Shown here piece by piece: positions 1 to 12,974 of a stretch of 64,000 bases of DNA. A model generated the notes under the pieces. The model was not told the DNA's origin, ran no database searches, and worked only from the letters and a program-made list of their open reading frames with translations. Made by a program: the position numbers and the translations under genes. The stretch's first letter is position 1. Each line of letters starts with the position of its first letter. Source of the stretch: Marchantia polymorpha subsp. ruderalis (Eukaryota; Streptophyta; Marchantiopsida; Marchantiales; Marchantiaceae); NCBI GenBank assembly GCA_037833965.1, contig AP031351.1:2244501-2308500 (forward strand). Reading direction: 5' to 3'.

Positions 1-511
1 GAAATGGAACATAGACGAGATTCCGCTCGGGTTGTGCGATTGATCCTTGATAGAGTCGTCCGAACCACGAGCAGATCCCTCCAGACATCTGGAAAACCTT
101 TGATGAGACTGTGTTAATTGTATCGAGCTTGTGATGTGCGACAAGATATGTTGTTGCGTCTTACGATAAATTTGTAGCTACACCGCTGGGATCACAGCGC
201 TGTCTTCTAGATTGGTAGTCAATGGAATACTTGAAGTTTTCTCAGCTAGTAGGCTCTGATAACTAGCTCATCATCCTGGTGATAAGCTATGTTGGATTGT
301 CTCTTCGAAATGAGCTGGTCATAGGCGGTTTCCGCTGCTGATGACATGCATAGTCCACAAGATTTTCTCGCTACGAAGGTTTCAAGATGACGATGTTCTG
401 ACCGAGTTACTGTCTTTGCAGCTGTCCCGGGAGCTTCGGCAGCCTTGAGATAACGACTAATTCGACTTGGAAGATCTGAATACCTGGACTTCCTTGGCAC
501 TAGGCACAGCG
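1..511. other. Region upstream of the SRPBCC gene, no gene recognised
   Basis: Mixed-composition sequence with only short open frames. I see no protein family, tRNA or clear TATA box. It presumably holds the promoter and 5' UTR of the gene starting at 512, but no element can be pointed to. Confidence 0.4.
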
Positions 512-1198
512 ATGACTGCAGAAGGGAACCCCAGCGAGACCTCGTCAAGCTCCACCCAAGAAAATCAAGGATCACCGCAGATCATGGCCACAAACGAGCA
601 GATACCAAATATGAGCGAGAACAAAGTGGGAGTTACCAAATGGCGTGGAGGTATTAAAATGGTCATAAACTGTTCAATCGAAAAGGCGTGGGATACTAGT
701 GCTGAATTTTGCGGCCTGCATAAATGGGTAGCCACTACTGACACTTGTGAGTGTATTGAGGGCGAACCTCAAGTACCGGGCTGTGTGCGCGTTATGACCG
801 GCAATTCGTTCCCAAGAGCAGATGGAAACAAGTCTTATGCCAAGGAGAAGCTTTTGACGTTTGATAATGAAAACCGCAGCATGAGCTACCTAATGATGGA
901 GAACAATTTCGGACTGAGCGAGTACATAGCCACCTACAAAATGCAGGATTTGGGTGGTGGAGCTGTCCTTGTGGACTGGTCGTTTGAAGTGAACCCAATT
1001 CCCAACTCCACTGAGCAGAAGACCGCTGATTACATGACTGGAGTTTACAAAGACACTATGAAGAAACTTGAAGCACTTATAAACTCACAGACGAGCACGC
1101 AGACCACTCATGTCAGTCATCAAGGTGGCGATTCCCTTCAGGCTTCCAGCAAGGAGACTCTAAAGGACGAAAAGCTGGAAGAAGGCAAGCAAGTATAA
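512..1198 (+). CDS. SRPBCC-fold (polyketide cyclase/START-like) protein, 228 aa
   Basis: Single-exon gene. The ATG at 512 is the first in a frame that is also open a little upstream (from about 467) without an ATG. Residues about 1-30 are a Ser/Thr/Gln-rich, probably disordered leader. Residues about 31-200 look like the Polyketide_cyc2/SRPBCC fold of plant Bet v 1-related small-molecule-binding proteins: a first strand around TKWRGGIKMVINCSIEKAW, a Trp/His-containing segment (FCGLHKWV), a central ECIEGEPQVPGCVRV block, a DNENRSMSYLMM strand, a VLVDWSFEVNP strand, and a long C-terminal helix ending near KKLEALIN. A polar tail follows. Family members bind hydrophobic ligands in a cavity; the ligand cannot be told from sequence. 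Length fits the fold plus tails. The family assignment is reasonably secure; the specific function is unknown. No intron or frame break is seen. Confidence 0.8.
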   Translation: MTAEGNPSETSSSSTQENQGSPQIMATNEQIPNMSENKVGVTKWRGGIKMVINCSIEKAWDTSAEFCGLHKWVATTDTCECIEGEPQVPGCVRVMTGNSFPRADGNKSYAKEKLLTFDNENRSMSYLMMENNFGLSEYIATYKMQDLGGGAVLVDWSFEVNPIPNSTEQKTADYMTGVYKDTMKKLEALINSQTSTQTTHVSHQGGDSLQASSKETLKDEKLEEGKQV

Positions 1199-1423
1199 GC
1201 TCTGGACCCGGATGTCCCAAATCTAATCTCGAACCGGACAGGAGAAGAGAAGCTGTCGTTCTGGTGGAAAAATGTTATAACTTCTCTGTGTATTGTCATG
1301 AAGGTGATCCTCATTTTGTATCATATTGCACGTGCCTTGTCATTGACATCAGCTTCAGGTTCGAAAAACAGAGCATATTATAGCAGTCTGCCAAATCGTT
1401 CTTATTCTGTACCCACTACATGG

Positions 1424-1429
1424 AATAAA
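1424..1429 (+). promoter_or_regulatory. Candidate polyadenylation signal AATAAA
   Basis: A perfect AATAAA about 225 bases after the stop of the SRPBCC gene, a plausible 3' UTR length for a plant mRNA. Confidence 0.4.
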
Positions 1430-4400
1430 GAGCACAAATAGTTCTCAGAATGGCTGTGCGACTTACAAGATGAAGCTCACAGGCCTCATTGGTGTGTGTT
1501 TTGAAATATCTCCCTCACTGGTTAGGGAGCATTGCGCTCGAAATATGCTGATCGAAGTCGAACAATCAATTTGATACGATATATTTTTTCCATTTCAACA
1601 AGTGTGATGGTTTCGACATCCTGCTCAGGTGATACACATGTACGGTGTATAGCTATTTTCTTCATCCAGTTTGAGTCTTATGCTTTTCTCTACTTAACAG
1701 TTCCATGTCTGAACTGACTTTGAACTTTACTGATGCCTATTGAAAGCCCCATGTTGTGGGTCATGGATGCAGTACTGTCCATCTTGCTCTTCATTTTCTT
1801 GATCCTACCGTATGGCTTTTGGTTCAACACAACTCACTTAGAATACCCGCAAATGTCTTTCCACTGTTGTGTACAATAAGCGTCTGCGATTTGTCTACAT
1901 TAGGCTTATCATCTGTCCTCCGTTGCATACTCTGTTTACAGGTGCAGGTAATATTCGTGTCTCCATGACTTCTCTATTCTTAATTTTTATTCATACTTTG
2001 AATGTCTGCTTATTATAGTTCAAAAAAACGAAGGCGCGATTATCCTTTGCTGTGCACTGGCGTTTCTACTGCCCAACTGGCGGTGATGAACTCAATGTGG
2101 GAGCGGTGCTATCTGGATGCTCAACACTGCGCTGTTGTCAATGTTCTGTACGACTGACTGACTCACGCTGTCTCTCGCCTAAGCACTCGGGGATTGCCCC
2201 AAAAAGGTCTTGACTGAGTTGCGCCCAACTGCAGTTTTGGCTCGTTCCTGGACCTATGTTCACATCATCATATAAGTCCATTTTGCACAGCGTGAATCTT
2301 GGTAACATTCTTGAGAATAGACAGAATATTGGTGATTTGCAAAACATCATGATTGTGGTTGGAGAAGTCCTCTTCCACTTCTTAGAGAATGTTTACATAT
2401 TTTTAAAAAGGGCAATTGTCATATGCTATTTATTTATTCAGTTCATTCCATTTTTGCATGCCTACCGGCACCTGCAATACTAGTCCTCTCTTCTTCCATG
2501 AGTATTTCAACTCATTGATACCCTTTCTTCACTTTCTGATAAATATCATCTCCATATTTGGAGCCTGGCATGATTGAGGTAATTGATTCAGGCTGAAGGA
2601 CAACAATTTTTCGCTTTGCAACAGGTTCCTGATCGGTGTGCGTGTTTCACAGCTCAGCAAAATGCGTTTAAAAACCTCTTGTTTGATTAATTCTATATTT
2701 ATTAATACATTTCTTCTATATATTTCTTGACAAGGTTGGATATATTCTGCCCATCGTTGAGTGCTCGGTCCTGTCAAAAATTGGTTACTGTTTAAGGCTC
2801 GGTTTGGTCCGTGTCTAAACTTCTCGAAATTGTACTCGTCGGAATCAGGTCTGACTAATAAATTTATATTAATACTACATATATAAATACTCTACTAATA
2901 AATAAATCAACTAGAATATTCTAGTTGATTTAGATATTTATTCGAGACTGGTGGTTAAAGACTGCGGTTATACTTGTTATATTATTGTTTATCATCAAGT
3001 CAACTGTGTTGAGATTTTGTTGTCATGGATTTTAGTGCACGCATATTCATTCTGGCTAGTTCGAGCTCGTATTCCCGTTGGAATTTGTTTACTTTAACAA
3101 CTGTTTCACAGTTCCTTGTCGCTGCCAAAGTCCTCTTGTAAGTCGCCGTCAGACCTTTTTGTTCATTTGTGATTTGTTATTTTTTATCTGTAATCAACAA
3201 AGTCAAGTTCGACAAGCACAAAATGGAGTCTGTGTTCATGAGCTTTTGACTTGACTGACGCTAGTTTGTCCATATGGACTTCCATAGACAATTTGTACAA
3301 AATTCGACAATGTGCTTTTGGGTCTTACACTTCATAACTTTTTGATTTTTGTCTTGGATGCGTGATGCATCACCAGCAAGGATCTAAGATGCATTATCAA
3401 CAAATACTTTTTGATCATAACTACCTTCTTAGCTCTAAAGCTCTTGGTAACAGCACATTGTCAAGAGTTTTCCATCAGATTGCCAAGCGTAAGTTTTTTA
3501 TTTTGGAGGCAATTACAGATCATCAAGCGAGATCAACTTTTTAGGTTTGGCGACGCCAATGTAACCTCCTATGTCATTCGATGGACATTCATTTTGTTGT
3601 GTTTAAACTTATTTTTTAACTCTTAACTTTAACCACTACAACTGTTATTAAATGTATATGTTATCACTTGAAACACGATACAGTATTTCATATTCAATCA
3701 TGCGGTCCAATCACACAACATCATGTTTCAACGGCTTGACTCATCATATTCTGCAAGTTATTAGATTATTGGGTGTTGTCCAAGTCTTTAGTTTTTCCTT
3801 GACCAGCTCTCTCCAAAAATATCCTTCATCAAGTCTATCTTTATCTAATTTTTTCTGGATCGAGGATCAATCTATCTTTATCATCTTCATACGTTCGCCC
3901 TAATGTTGCTGCCCACAACATGGCGTCTCATGGATCCGGGTTCCTCCAGGGTCTCGTGGCTTTAACCGGACCTTGTCACAAACTGAAGACAAACGTAGTG
4001 ACATAGCAAAGCAAGAAAAGATCCGTCCAATTTTTTAGCTCTCATTGGTTCCTCGAGCGCTTTAGTTGACCTAGGAATTAGCAGACGATAGACATTGCCT
4101 GCCATTTTTTGGTAGTTATTCCATGCTAAATCGCTCAAGCATCAGATTGCACGATCGACTGCTTTTTAGAAGGCATCGCTCTCTTCAACAACCAATTTGA
4201 TACAATCTGTAAACTTGACTTCTCATCGCCCACTTCTGGAGTGTTAGTGCTAATCACCACATCTTTTATTCTTGTTCAAATTTGGCTATTACAACCACGA
4301 CTATGAGTAAGGAGTATCTCAAGCTAATCGATACATGGATTTCAGTCTAATAGTTTGATTTACATCTGTACATTGTCAATTTAGCTTAAAACAATTCATT

Positions 4401-6130
4401 CAATATAGGAAACAAATTTTACTACAATATGTTACCGATGATACTACAATCATTTTTCCATTTTCTATCAGTCAACAATCTTAAATCAATTATCAAGTGA
4501 GAAAATTTGAAATATTGATGCATGTAAATACGTTCATGAAGTAGCATCAAACTAAATCACATTACTTCTTCAACTATACCTGTATTATACTTTGAAATAT
4601 ATTTAATATCATGTGTCTTCTTACATTTATAAGTCCATCATCTTTTCATGTCACAACATTCACGAAGATAATTTATGTAATCCAAGAATGTGTTCGTGAC
4701 AACAATTTTATTGACTTGATCTAAACTAGAGCTTCTTTAGAAGCTCTAGTTTCTTTTTTAGAAGCTCTAGAACAATTCTTGCTTTTGAAATAAAAAAACT
4801 ATGACTTATATTCAATCTATAATAAAAAAATGTGATTGGACTGTAATTCTAATTATAATTACATTTAAAATTTTTTCGAACAAGTTTTTCTTAGGAAAAA
4901 TTGAGACTTTGTATTATTTATTGATACTGATAACTTAATAACAACTGTGTACTACAAAATTGATGAAAATACTCAATATTAATTTTTGATAAATTGAAAT
5001 GTAATATTTTTGCAACAAGATCATTCAGATTTCTATAAGACATTTTTAATTATAAATAAACTATACATCTTTCATCATAAACTTCAACGCAATTTTTTAT
5101 TTCAATCGTCATTTAAACTTGAAAGAAAATTTAATTTGTGATAAAAGAAAATTTAGTCCAATATGTAATTTAAAACTTCGTCCACTAAATGATCATGATT
5201 GTTTGTTAAAAAAAATGCATGAATGATTGAGGTACGTTAGTCATGTTAAATTGATGCTAATATACTACTTTTCATCTCTTGTTGTTTGAATAAATTTCAG
5301 CACAAACTACCAAAGATAGTTGTATTTTGATGATTTCATCATGTCAAAAACAACAACTAAGAGATATTTCAACACAACACATTAATAAGCAATTCAAAAC
5401 TGAAGGTGATTAAAATACTTACATGCCTATGTGCCATATACTCTGAAAGTGGTACTTATATCAATCATCACAGTTAGATTATGAAAACCTAATAATTTTT
5501 GTATTGTCTTTTGTTTGCAATTGCAGCTTTTAATAATCCATGTTTTCATTACAGTACGAGAAGTCCAATAGAATATTGTTTGAGCCATAAAGAAATCAAA
5601 TCAAGTCATTTAAACCTTGGAGAGCACATATAGAGCTTTAGGAAACTTTGTTTGCGAGACTAATGACTATCGTCCAACCCGTTGTTCTTTGTTATTAACT
5701 TCCAGTTTTCAGCTGGATGAACTAGGACAAAGTAAAACGAAATGTACCGTTTTGTCTCAATAGAAGTATCTATATGGATCAATGTGATAAGTGGAACTCT
5801 ATAATTTTAATATAATGTGCAAAAGGTCACCTTTGCAGATTAATATTCCACGGTGTTGGGTATCAGACATGACCTATTTTGTCCCTCCCGAAACACGGAT
5901 TTATTCGAGGAAATTGTTCATCGGCTTGGTTGCCACGTGTGATTCCTTTATAATCTGATCCCTACATTCTTTATATTCTCCAATAAATTTTAATATCAAA
6001 CTATTGGCCGAGGCTCTAATTATAAATAGACACACATGTGCTGGAATTTGGCTCAGAATCATTAGTCCACAACTCTGGATTTAAAAGCTTCTGAACCTGA
6101 AGAGAACCTATCATCGAGGCCCAAAAAATA
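1430..6130. other. Intergenic, increasingly AT-rich; no gene recognised
   Basis: Only short chance open frames on both strands. From about 2.8 kb the sequence becomes strongly AT-rich with poly-A/T runs. No domain, tRNA or intact mobile element is recognised. A short inverted duplication of an 'agaagctctag' motif lies near 4730-4770. Confidence 0.5.
2903..2932. repeat. 30-bp perfect palindrome
   Basis: Perfect dyad centred on aatatt (between 2917 and 2918) with no loop; each 15-base arm is the exact reverse complement of the other. It lies in AT-rich non-coding DNA. Confidence 0.85.
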
Positions 6131-6313
6131 TCTGTCCCAACCTTTTCTCTCATATTACAGATATCTATGTATCTGAAATCATTGAGATAGCATCGAATGA
6201 CTCTCTCTGTGAGGAAAGAATCTCTGTCCCAACCTTTTCTCTCATATTACAGATATCTATGTATCTGAAATCATTGAGATAGCATCCAATGACTCTCTCT
6301 GTGAGGAAAGAAT
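6131..6313. repeat. 92-bp tandem duplication, two copies
   Basis: A unit starting tctgtcccaacc and ending gaggaaagaa occurs at 6131 and again at 6223. The copies are nearly identical, with one clear difference (gcatcgaatg against gcatccaatg), so the duplication is recent. Confidence 0.9.
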
Positions 6314-7781
6314 TTCATTCATCTCAGACGGACATCTGAACTTCCAACTTCTCATCTTCATCCTCGTAAGGCTTGATGAGTTTTTCCATATTTTAAGCTC
6401 ATTAGTATTTTTGGTATTTCGGGCATTTACAGTGCACATAAGACAAGAAAGTGGGCTTTGTAGTAATTCTCACTAGCGACAGACCTAGTACACAGTAGAT
6501 CATTAAAGCCTCTGCGGAGCTCTCATGGCTCGCAACTGCGCAGGAATCTTTGGATCTCGAATTGCAAATTGCAAGTTGACCTCTTCCGATGTGCAGAAAA
6601 TTCGACTACTGTACATCATGGGCCCTGAATCCTCTACGTCGCGCGTTGAGGAGCGCAAGACGACGGTCGCAGTTTCCCCGCGGCCTGTCGGCGGAAAAGT
6701 ATGTCCGACTTGCGACTGATCGACTGCAGAAAAAGGAACCATCGACTATAAAAGCCAGCTTTCTCTCGACGGTAGACTGGAGACTCTTGTATCGTCGTGT
6801 TGTGCCCGCGACCTACCCGACCGACCTGGCACAATGATGGAATCTATCCGATTCCGGATGGGGGAATTTGTAATATAGCAAAAAGATGGGAAGACCCAAT
6901 CGAGCCTACAGTGATGAAACGGATCCCTAAGATCACGATTTGCGATCTGCTAAACAGTCCCTGATTGCTATTTTAAGAGCTGTTACTGAACACAGACGCT
7001 CAGCTACTGCCCTGTCGACAAATTGCGGTCAACCGTTATGAGGAAACCACGCTTTCAATGGATGGGGAGGAAGTTGGGGGCATACAGAGTTGTCCTCTTC
7101 GTCGCTCCATTACGTAAACTACGCATCCGTCACTGACGTGATCGAGATTGAATGCAGGAGGGAGTACGATGTGCCCATCAAAGGAAGCCAATACTTGACG
7201 CTGGATTCACTTCTCACTACGACAAATCGCTCCGAAGGTGCAAGCGAGCAAACAAAGTCAAATTTAGTTCGGAGATGAAGTCAACAAATAGCATAACAAT
7301 CAAAGGCCTTGATTTATAACATATGATAGAATATACAAATATTATTACACCGGGAGAAAAGCTGCAACGTAAGCAGCAGATTTGTCTGAGACATGAGCTC
7401 ACATATCCTTATAGTCTTTTATCTTTTTCGAAAATGGAGACGGGAAATCAGTGCCATTTTGCAACCAAAAGTGCACCCGATTTCACTGGTCTAACCGCTA
7501 CTTTCCGAGTAGTAAGAAACGGCTACTAAAATCACCACCTCACAGCGTCACTGTCAGAATCAGGATGTATTTCACACCCAGAACCATCTGTTACTTCATC
7601 ACATCGGTGTAAGGGCAAGATTAAGGATAAGACATAGCACTACCCTGAGAATCACCACACTTCTAAAAATTCCTCACAACGATGTGATCAGTGGCAACTT
7701 AAGCTACGAGATCGCTTACTGTCTGACAGACATTGTGATGGGTTGCATCAGGGCACACATGCTTCGTGGTGGACATGCTTA
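6314..7781. other. No gene recognised
   Basis: Moderate-GC sequence with short overlapping open frames on both strands near 6.5-6.8 kb and 7.1-7.5 kb. None resembles a known family. It may be the 3' flank of the RhoGDI gene and degraded gene fragments. Confidence 0.4.
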
Positions 7782-9827
7782 TCATGCTTGGGCATGCTTG
7801 TCGTTTTTCACAATCTGGAAAGAGTAGTCGATCGTAAGGTAGCACAAACCGTCGTCGTCAACGAACTGCGCAAAAAGCCAATCACGACGGATCAGATCTC
7901 CACCAAAGATAAGTCCTGAGGAGGAATCGGACAAAAGACGATGTCTAGCGATTACTGCTCAGACGTTGAGGGTAGAGAGCTTCATGACTCAGTCATTGTC
8001 TCAGAACGAGTGCGATCCACGACCAAGTACAAATGATTTTGAATACATATCCTTGAAACTGTTACTAAAGGTAAAATACGCTCTAGTCCGGGAAACACAT
8101 TCCACTAGAAGATGCCTGACGGGTGGCAACTACATGACGCAGCTTGATGCCAACGAAGATTCGATGCTCTTGATGACATGCGATGCAAGATTCTGGGAAA
8201 TTGCGGCATGGGATCTACTTTGTTAGCTCCTCACTTCCCTTCCACTAAAGATAACTGGAAATGGGATCGAAGAAGAAGAGCGGACTATGTTACTCATCCT
8301 TGTGAAATTCATACGAGAGCAAGGCTAGAATGCAAATTCAATCGGTCGAATGAATTCAAGGACTGGGTTGAGTAAGCTTGTTGCGTGACATGTCACCTTG
8401 GTTTTGGCTGTGTATGAACCGCGGGCCAGAACTCCTGAGGGTGTCTCTTCTTCCTCCATTATATGTGTGTACGGCTCCTTCCGAGGTGCGAAGGTCCCGA
8501 TCATCACAGAAGTCTTATCGACTGCCACGCCAGAAAAAAGGTTACAAGTTCATCTAGATTTCTGGCACCAATAATATCCTCCTTTACAGATGCAATCTCC
8601 GCGTCATGAACACTCAAGATCGGCGCCCAAATCCGAACATTAACAAATTATTGGTGCGAGAAATCAATTCTACTGAAGCACCTACCTAACAGACCGCTTT
8701 TCCAAACCTTGTTGACATAGGTCAACCCAGATACGAGATTGCGCTGCACGGTGAAAGTAAATTTTAGGTTGTAAAGGCTGTTCTCTCTCAAAGTGAACGT
8801 CGGTCCACGAGTAGAAGTTAAAGGCAAAGTGAATGTTATGTCCTCGAGTCCCGGCTGGATCATCCCTATGGTCAAGAACTTCACCTCAGGTTCCACATTG
8901 ACTGCACAGCAAGGAACAACTTTCGCCATTGGTACTTTCATTCCATAATCACCAAACAAAACATGAGCAAGTGAATCGACAGCTCGTCGAGTAATAAAAA
9001 CATCGCGCAGTCAGAACAAGTAGTGTTAGCGCATAGATCGATCCCCCACGTAACTAGTACGCGCACCGAGGTGTACTCGAAAAGTCCACGCCGGGGTCTC
9101 AGATTGTGAATCATACTTTTCGAAATCGTCATAATGAGAAGGGGATATGCACATCCTGTCTCATGAAATGAAAGGGCGATGTTACGAGCTCATTATTGAG
9201 ATTCGACACGTACCATCAATAGCGTCGAGCTGGAGACTGCCAAGCAATTGCTCTTTCCATCTTCTCAGGCTCACATCGTCCTGCATCCACAAGTGAGCGC
9301 AAGAAAAGTTCAGACCCTTCTAGAGTAGGGATATTACCCGTTACGTCATATGGTACAGGAAAACGTTGTAACAACATTACAGCGTTACGCCTCGAAGCTT
9401 GAACGAGCTCAATTTCGGCTTTTGAACCGAACGTGGGATCTACTTGTGATTTTCCACGATGTGGGCCAGCTTCTCTGTCGACAAAAGATAGGTGTACTCT
9501 TCGGCGAACGAGCGATTGCCTCGAGCCATGCTCCATGTCTTAAACCCATGCGGAGAGAAAACAGGAAATCTACTGCAAGCAACACAAATTCATCGCACAC
9601 TCGCAGCATGCTAAAACCCATCCGTGCAACTCGAGCTAACGATAGACATCGATCCATTGCGCATACGAGCAACTCTGATTGAATGGGACGAAAGCCAAAA
9701 TGTAGCAATGACCAGTCATGCCTGGAAAACCACAATCCGTAGCGGCACTGACCTTGTCAAGGTCCACTTGCTGCTTTAAAGGGACCATGGGAGAATCCAT
9801 GTGGAAATTATCCTCTATGACGTCCAT
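7782..9827 (-). CDS. Rho GDP-dissociation inhibitor (RhoGDI), 5 exons, about 188 aa
   Basis: Exons, high to low: 9827-9753, 9280-9214, 8901-8686, 8521-8397 and 7865-7782, all with GT-AG introns and matching phases. Exon 2 encodes the N-terminal helix that clamps Rho/ROP switch regions (LRRWKEQLLGSL). Exon 3 starts the immunoglobulin-like domain (EPEVKFLTIGMIQPG) and carries FTFTVQRNLVSGLTYVN followed by VWKSG. Exon 4 has MIGTFAPRKEPYTH and TPSGVLARGSYTAK. Exon 5 ends with FVDDDGLCYLTIDYSFQIVK and a short tail to TGA. The family extracts prenylated ROP/Rac GTPases from membranes and holds them inactive in the cytosol; the Ig-like domain binds the prenyl group. The start is less certain: 9827 is the first in-frame ATG, but the frame is open to about 9996, so a further 5' coding exon is possible. 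Spliced length is a little short of usual plant RhoGDIs, consistent with a longer N-terminus. Confidence 0.9.
8564..8658. repeat. Intronic short inverted repeat in RhoGDI intron 3
   Basis: gcaccaataa at one end and ttattggtgc at the other, about 75 bases apart, inside the intron between exons 3 and 4. It could be a small fold-back insertion or chance. Confidence 0.4.
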
Positions 9828-9839
9828 GTCTTTCCCCTC

Positions 9840-11110
9840 CTCCCCGAGGTTCAAGCTGATGGATGGAGTGTTGAATGCCAGAATGGGCAACTCTTGATCC
9901 CTTCTGAGCGACAACAAAGAATTCCTTCGACTCAACCCCGACGCTGGGAGATCCAAACTGCACCGATGCAACACACTCCCGTCAGAGTGAGAGCGTCAGA
10001 TCCCAGCCGGCAGCTCGTGGACTCGCCTTTCTTGTCATGAAAGAGCTCTCCCAAATCCCGTGTGCGTGCCGACCAGCTGCGATGGAAGGAAGACAATATA
10101 GATCCTTGCGACCTGCTCGCCTCCCCTAATTGAAAGTCAGCTCGTCAAAGATCGCCGTCCCTCGATCTCTCCCTCTCTGCCTTGCTCTCACTCACTCTCG
10201 CATCCTACTGAATCAATCAATCAATCAATCAACCAACCAAGGGTCCTCATTCATCCATTCATTTCACACGCTCAAGTTCCAGCGACCTATCATCCGACTG
10301 ATCTCTCTCGAGTGTTGACGACGAACGCCTCCTCCCTCCCTCCCTCCCTCTCTCTCTCTCTCCCTCAGAGCCCTCTCCAGCTCTCTCTCCCCGACCCAAC
10401 GCCCACTTGTTGCCCACTCAAGCCAGACGAACGCTCATCCCTCCCAACCCAATAAATACTACGAGTGAATCAATGAATCTCACTATTGCCACCGGTTCTC
10501 ACTCCACCTGATCCGATCCCAAAACAGCAACCCTCATTCATTCTCCCCTTCCATTTTATATATACAGTATGCTCCCTCACATGGCCTCCCTCGCCCCCTC
10601 CCCGACCTGCCTTGACCCGAGGTAGCCAGCAGCCCACAGCGATCCTCTCCTCTCCTCCCCTCTCCTCTCCTCGACGACCACCACGGGAAGCGCTTTGCCG
10701 GTTTCAAATTCTCACCCCGCTTCCCAATCTGCGCTCCTCCGCACCGTAGCACCGGGTCATTTTCAAATTCGCTCCTCTCCTCCCGGTAACCGAATCGGAA
10801 CCCAGGCCTTGCGCGCACGGCGACGGTTGACGCCGGATCCTGAGCCCGACGGCAGTGAGGCCAGGCCGTCAGATCCAGTTCTCGCGGACAATGCCTGCCG
10901 TACCAACGTGAGCCCAGACGATCTGTCCGTCCGGATCTGAATTCACCTGGTTACTCCTCTCGCCTGGGCCACCGGCTCTGAAGCCATCGGATCGCCCATC
11001 GGATGGTGTGAAAGCGGTTTTCGCTATCTGCGACTCAATTCGGTTCATTCCGAGTGGAGTATTTAGTACCCTCCATTTCTTCCACGCCTTTCGCCCGTTC
11101 ACAATCACTA
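9840..11110. promoter_or_regulatory. GC/CT-rich gene-upstream region
   Basis: A GC-rich block directly upstream of RhoGDI on the minus strand. It has a short (aatc)n microsatellite near 10209-10233, a long pyrimidine tract (ccctcc/ctctct) at about 10328-10390 and a TATA-like tttatatatac near 10555. The composition resembles the 5' region of the transaldolase gene here. It is probably promoter/5' UTR for RhoGDI, and possibly for a divergent transcript that I cannot identify. Confidence 0.4.
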
Positions 11111-12974
11111 GGTGTCAGGTCCTAAGCTGAATATGGATTATGGCACTCGATATCGGAGCCCTCGGAGTCAGCGCCTATCAACACATCTCCCCACACCATC
11201 CGCAATAGACCTACCGACTCGGTCCCGGTCGGCCCACAGGGATTACGGTTTTCCGTTTACAGCAGAATCATCCTCATTGATTTCATGAACAACTTAGTAC
11301 GTCATGGATATGGTGTTCAAGATTTGAATTCTCCGTCATCGTTATCAGTGAGTGACGTGGAATTATACTCACAGACTACATACGACTCTAAACATATATA
11401 TCAGCTGGAAATTAGGTAATTAACTTGAACTGTTATTCGAATTATGATGGCCTTGATACTCCATATTCTATAGCAAAAGCGACTACTCCTTACATTAAGC
11501 ATTTAGATCTGTGGGTTTCATAACCAGAAGTATTCCTAAATTAATGGAAAGAGTAAATAAAACGTGACTATTTGCTTTGTACTTTGTGGAACTTTGTTTT
11601 CAAATGAATTTCAGTCTAAGGGATAAATTCCATGGATATAACATGAAGATGGTCATACCGAAAGGAGGTACCCGGAGATAGAACTAAATTCAAATCTGGG
11701 CAACTGTAAGGTCGTACTACTTGGTGGGAATTTTTCATCTAGATGAATCCCTTACCAAAACAAACAAAATTTCATCAAGTTTATTAAAGAATAATTATAC
11801 CTGAAGTCGTTGCCGCGAGAGAAGTATGTATGGAGGAACCCATAATTTTTGTAGTCATATTCCTTTCCACACGTATAATTTTCGGGCTGGTAGATATCGA
11901 ACATCTCTCATCTTAAAACATTTTGCTTATCGTATAGCTTGTGATAATTATGTATCGACATGGAAGAGAGAACAAAATACTTCTCAAATTTACACAAATG
12001 CTATGAAGCCATCAAGGTTTAATTACGTAAATAAAAACATGGAGCATGCTTGATCCGTGAATTTTCAGTACTCGGGTTTCAAGTTTAACAACTCTCATTC
12101 TTTCGTGCTTTGGTTTTCAATTAGACATATCCAAATATATAAAGATTTTTTTTGTTTTGCCCTTGACTAGCTCAATTGCCAGACAGTTAGAATCTGTCAA
12201 CAATAAACTCCAAAGCTCAAGGAAAATGAATACATTGTGTACCAATGTGTTTTTAATGAACACCACATTGATTCAAGTATAACGTATATGTTATAAAATA
12301 TTTGGTAGGTCATTTTTTATGTAAAGAAGTAATTTAAATATGGAATTAAATAGTAATCTTTAATTGTTTTCTTAAAAAATACCATGTATTTTCTAATTTA
12401 TTCTTCAGATTTACATATTGGATCAATAAATTTTATATTATAAAATTCGTTTGTTCATGCAATCAATTTCATTTGATCTCCACATATGTCACTGAAGCCA
12501 AATTCCATCAATTTTATTTAAGATTTTATGAAAAATGAAACGAAAAATCTTATATTTGAATTTTATCCAGCAATACCCTAATTGTAAAATGCATGTTAGT
12601 TTCGTACGTATTATGTACAGGTTCAGCCTTATAAGTCAATTACTTTCAACGGTCTAGTCTTGTAGACACGTTTGATTAATGGATTGTGAACATAATAACA
12701 TAACATTTCAGCTAAATTATGAATGTTGGCATCAAGTGTTAGATTAAAATCTTATAAGTGAATTAGGAACTTTCACCAAAATGTATTATTCAAAACCATG
12801 CGATTCTTCCAATAAATATAAATTTATCGATATAAGGAAATAGTTTTCAAAGCTTATATCATATGAAATATTCACTATTTTGTATAAAACATTTCATGCT
12901 ATCATCATGTAGATGTTTCTAGTGTGAAAGTCTCTCATTTTTTCTTTATAGGAAGAACAAGTGATATGGAGTAT
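11111..12974. other. AT-rich intergenic, no gene recognised
   Basis: GC content falls steadily. Only short chance open frames are present; no repeat structure or family is recognised before the duplicated block begins. Confidence 0.5.

Noticed and set aside
6503-6837. Overlapping frames on both strands near 6.5-6.8 kb as a gene
   Set aside because: Three frames on opposite strands are open over the same bases and none has a recognisable domain or splice continuation.
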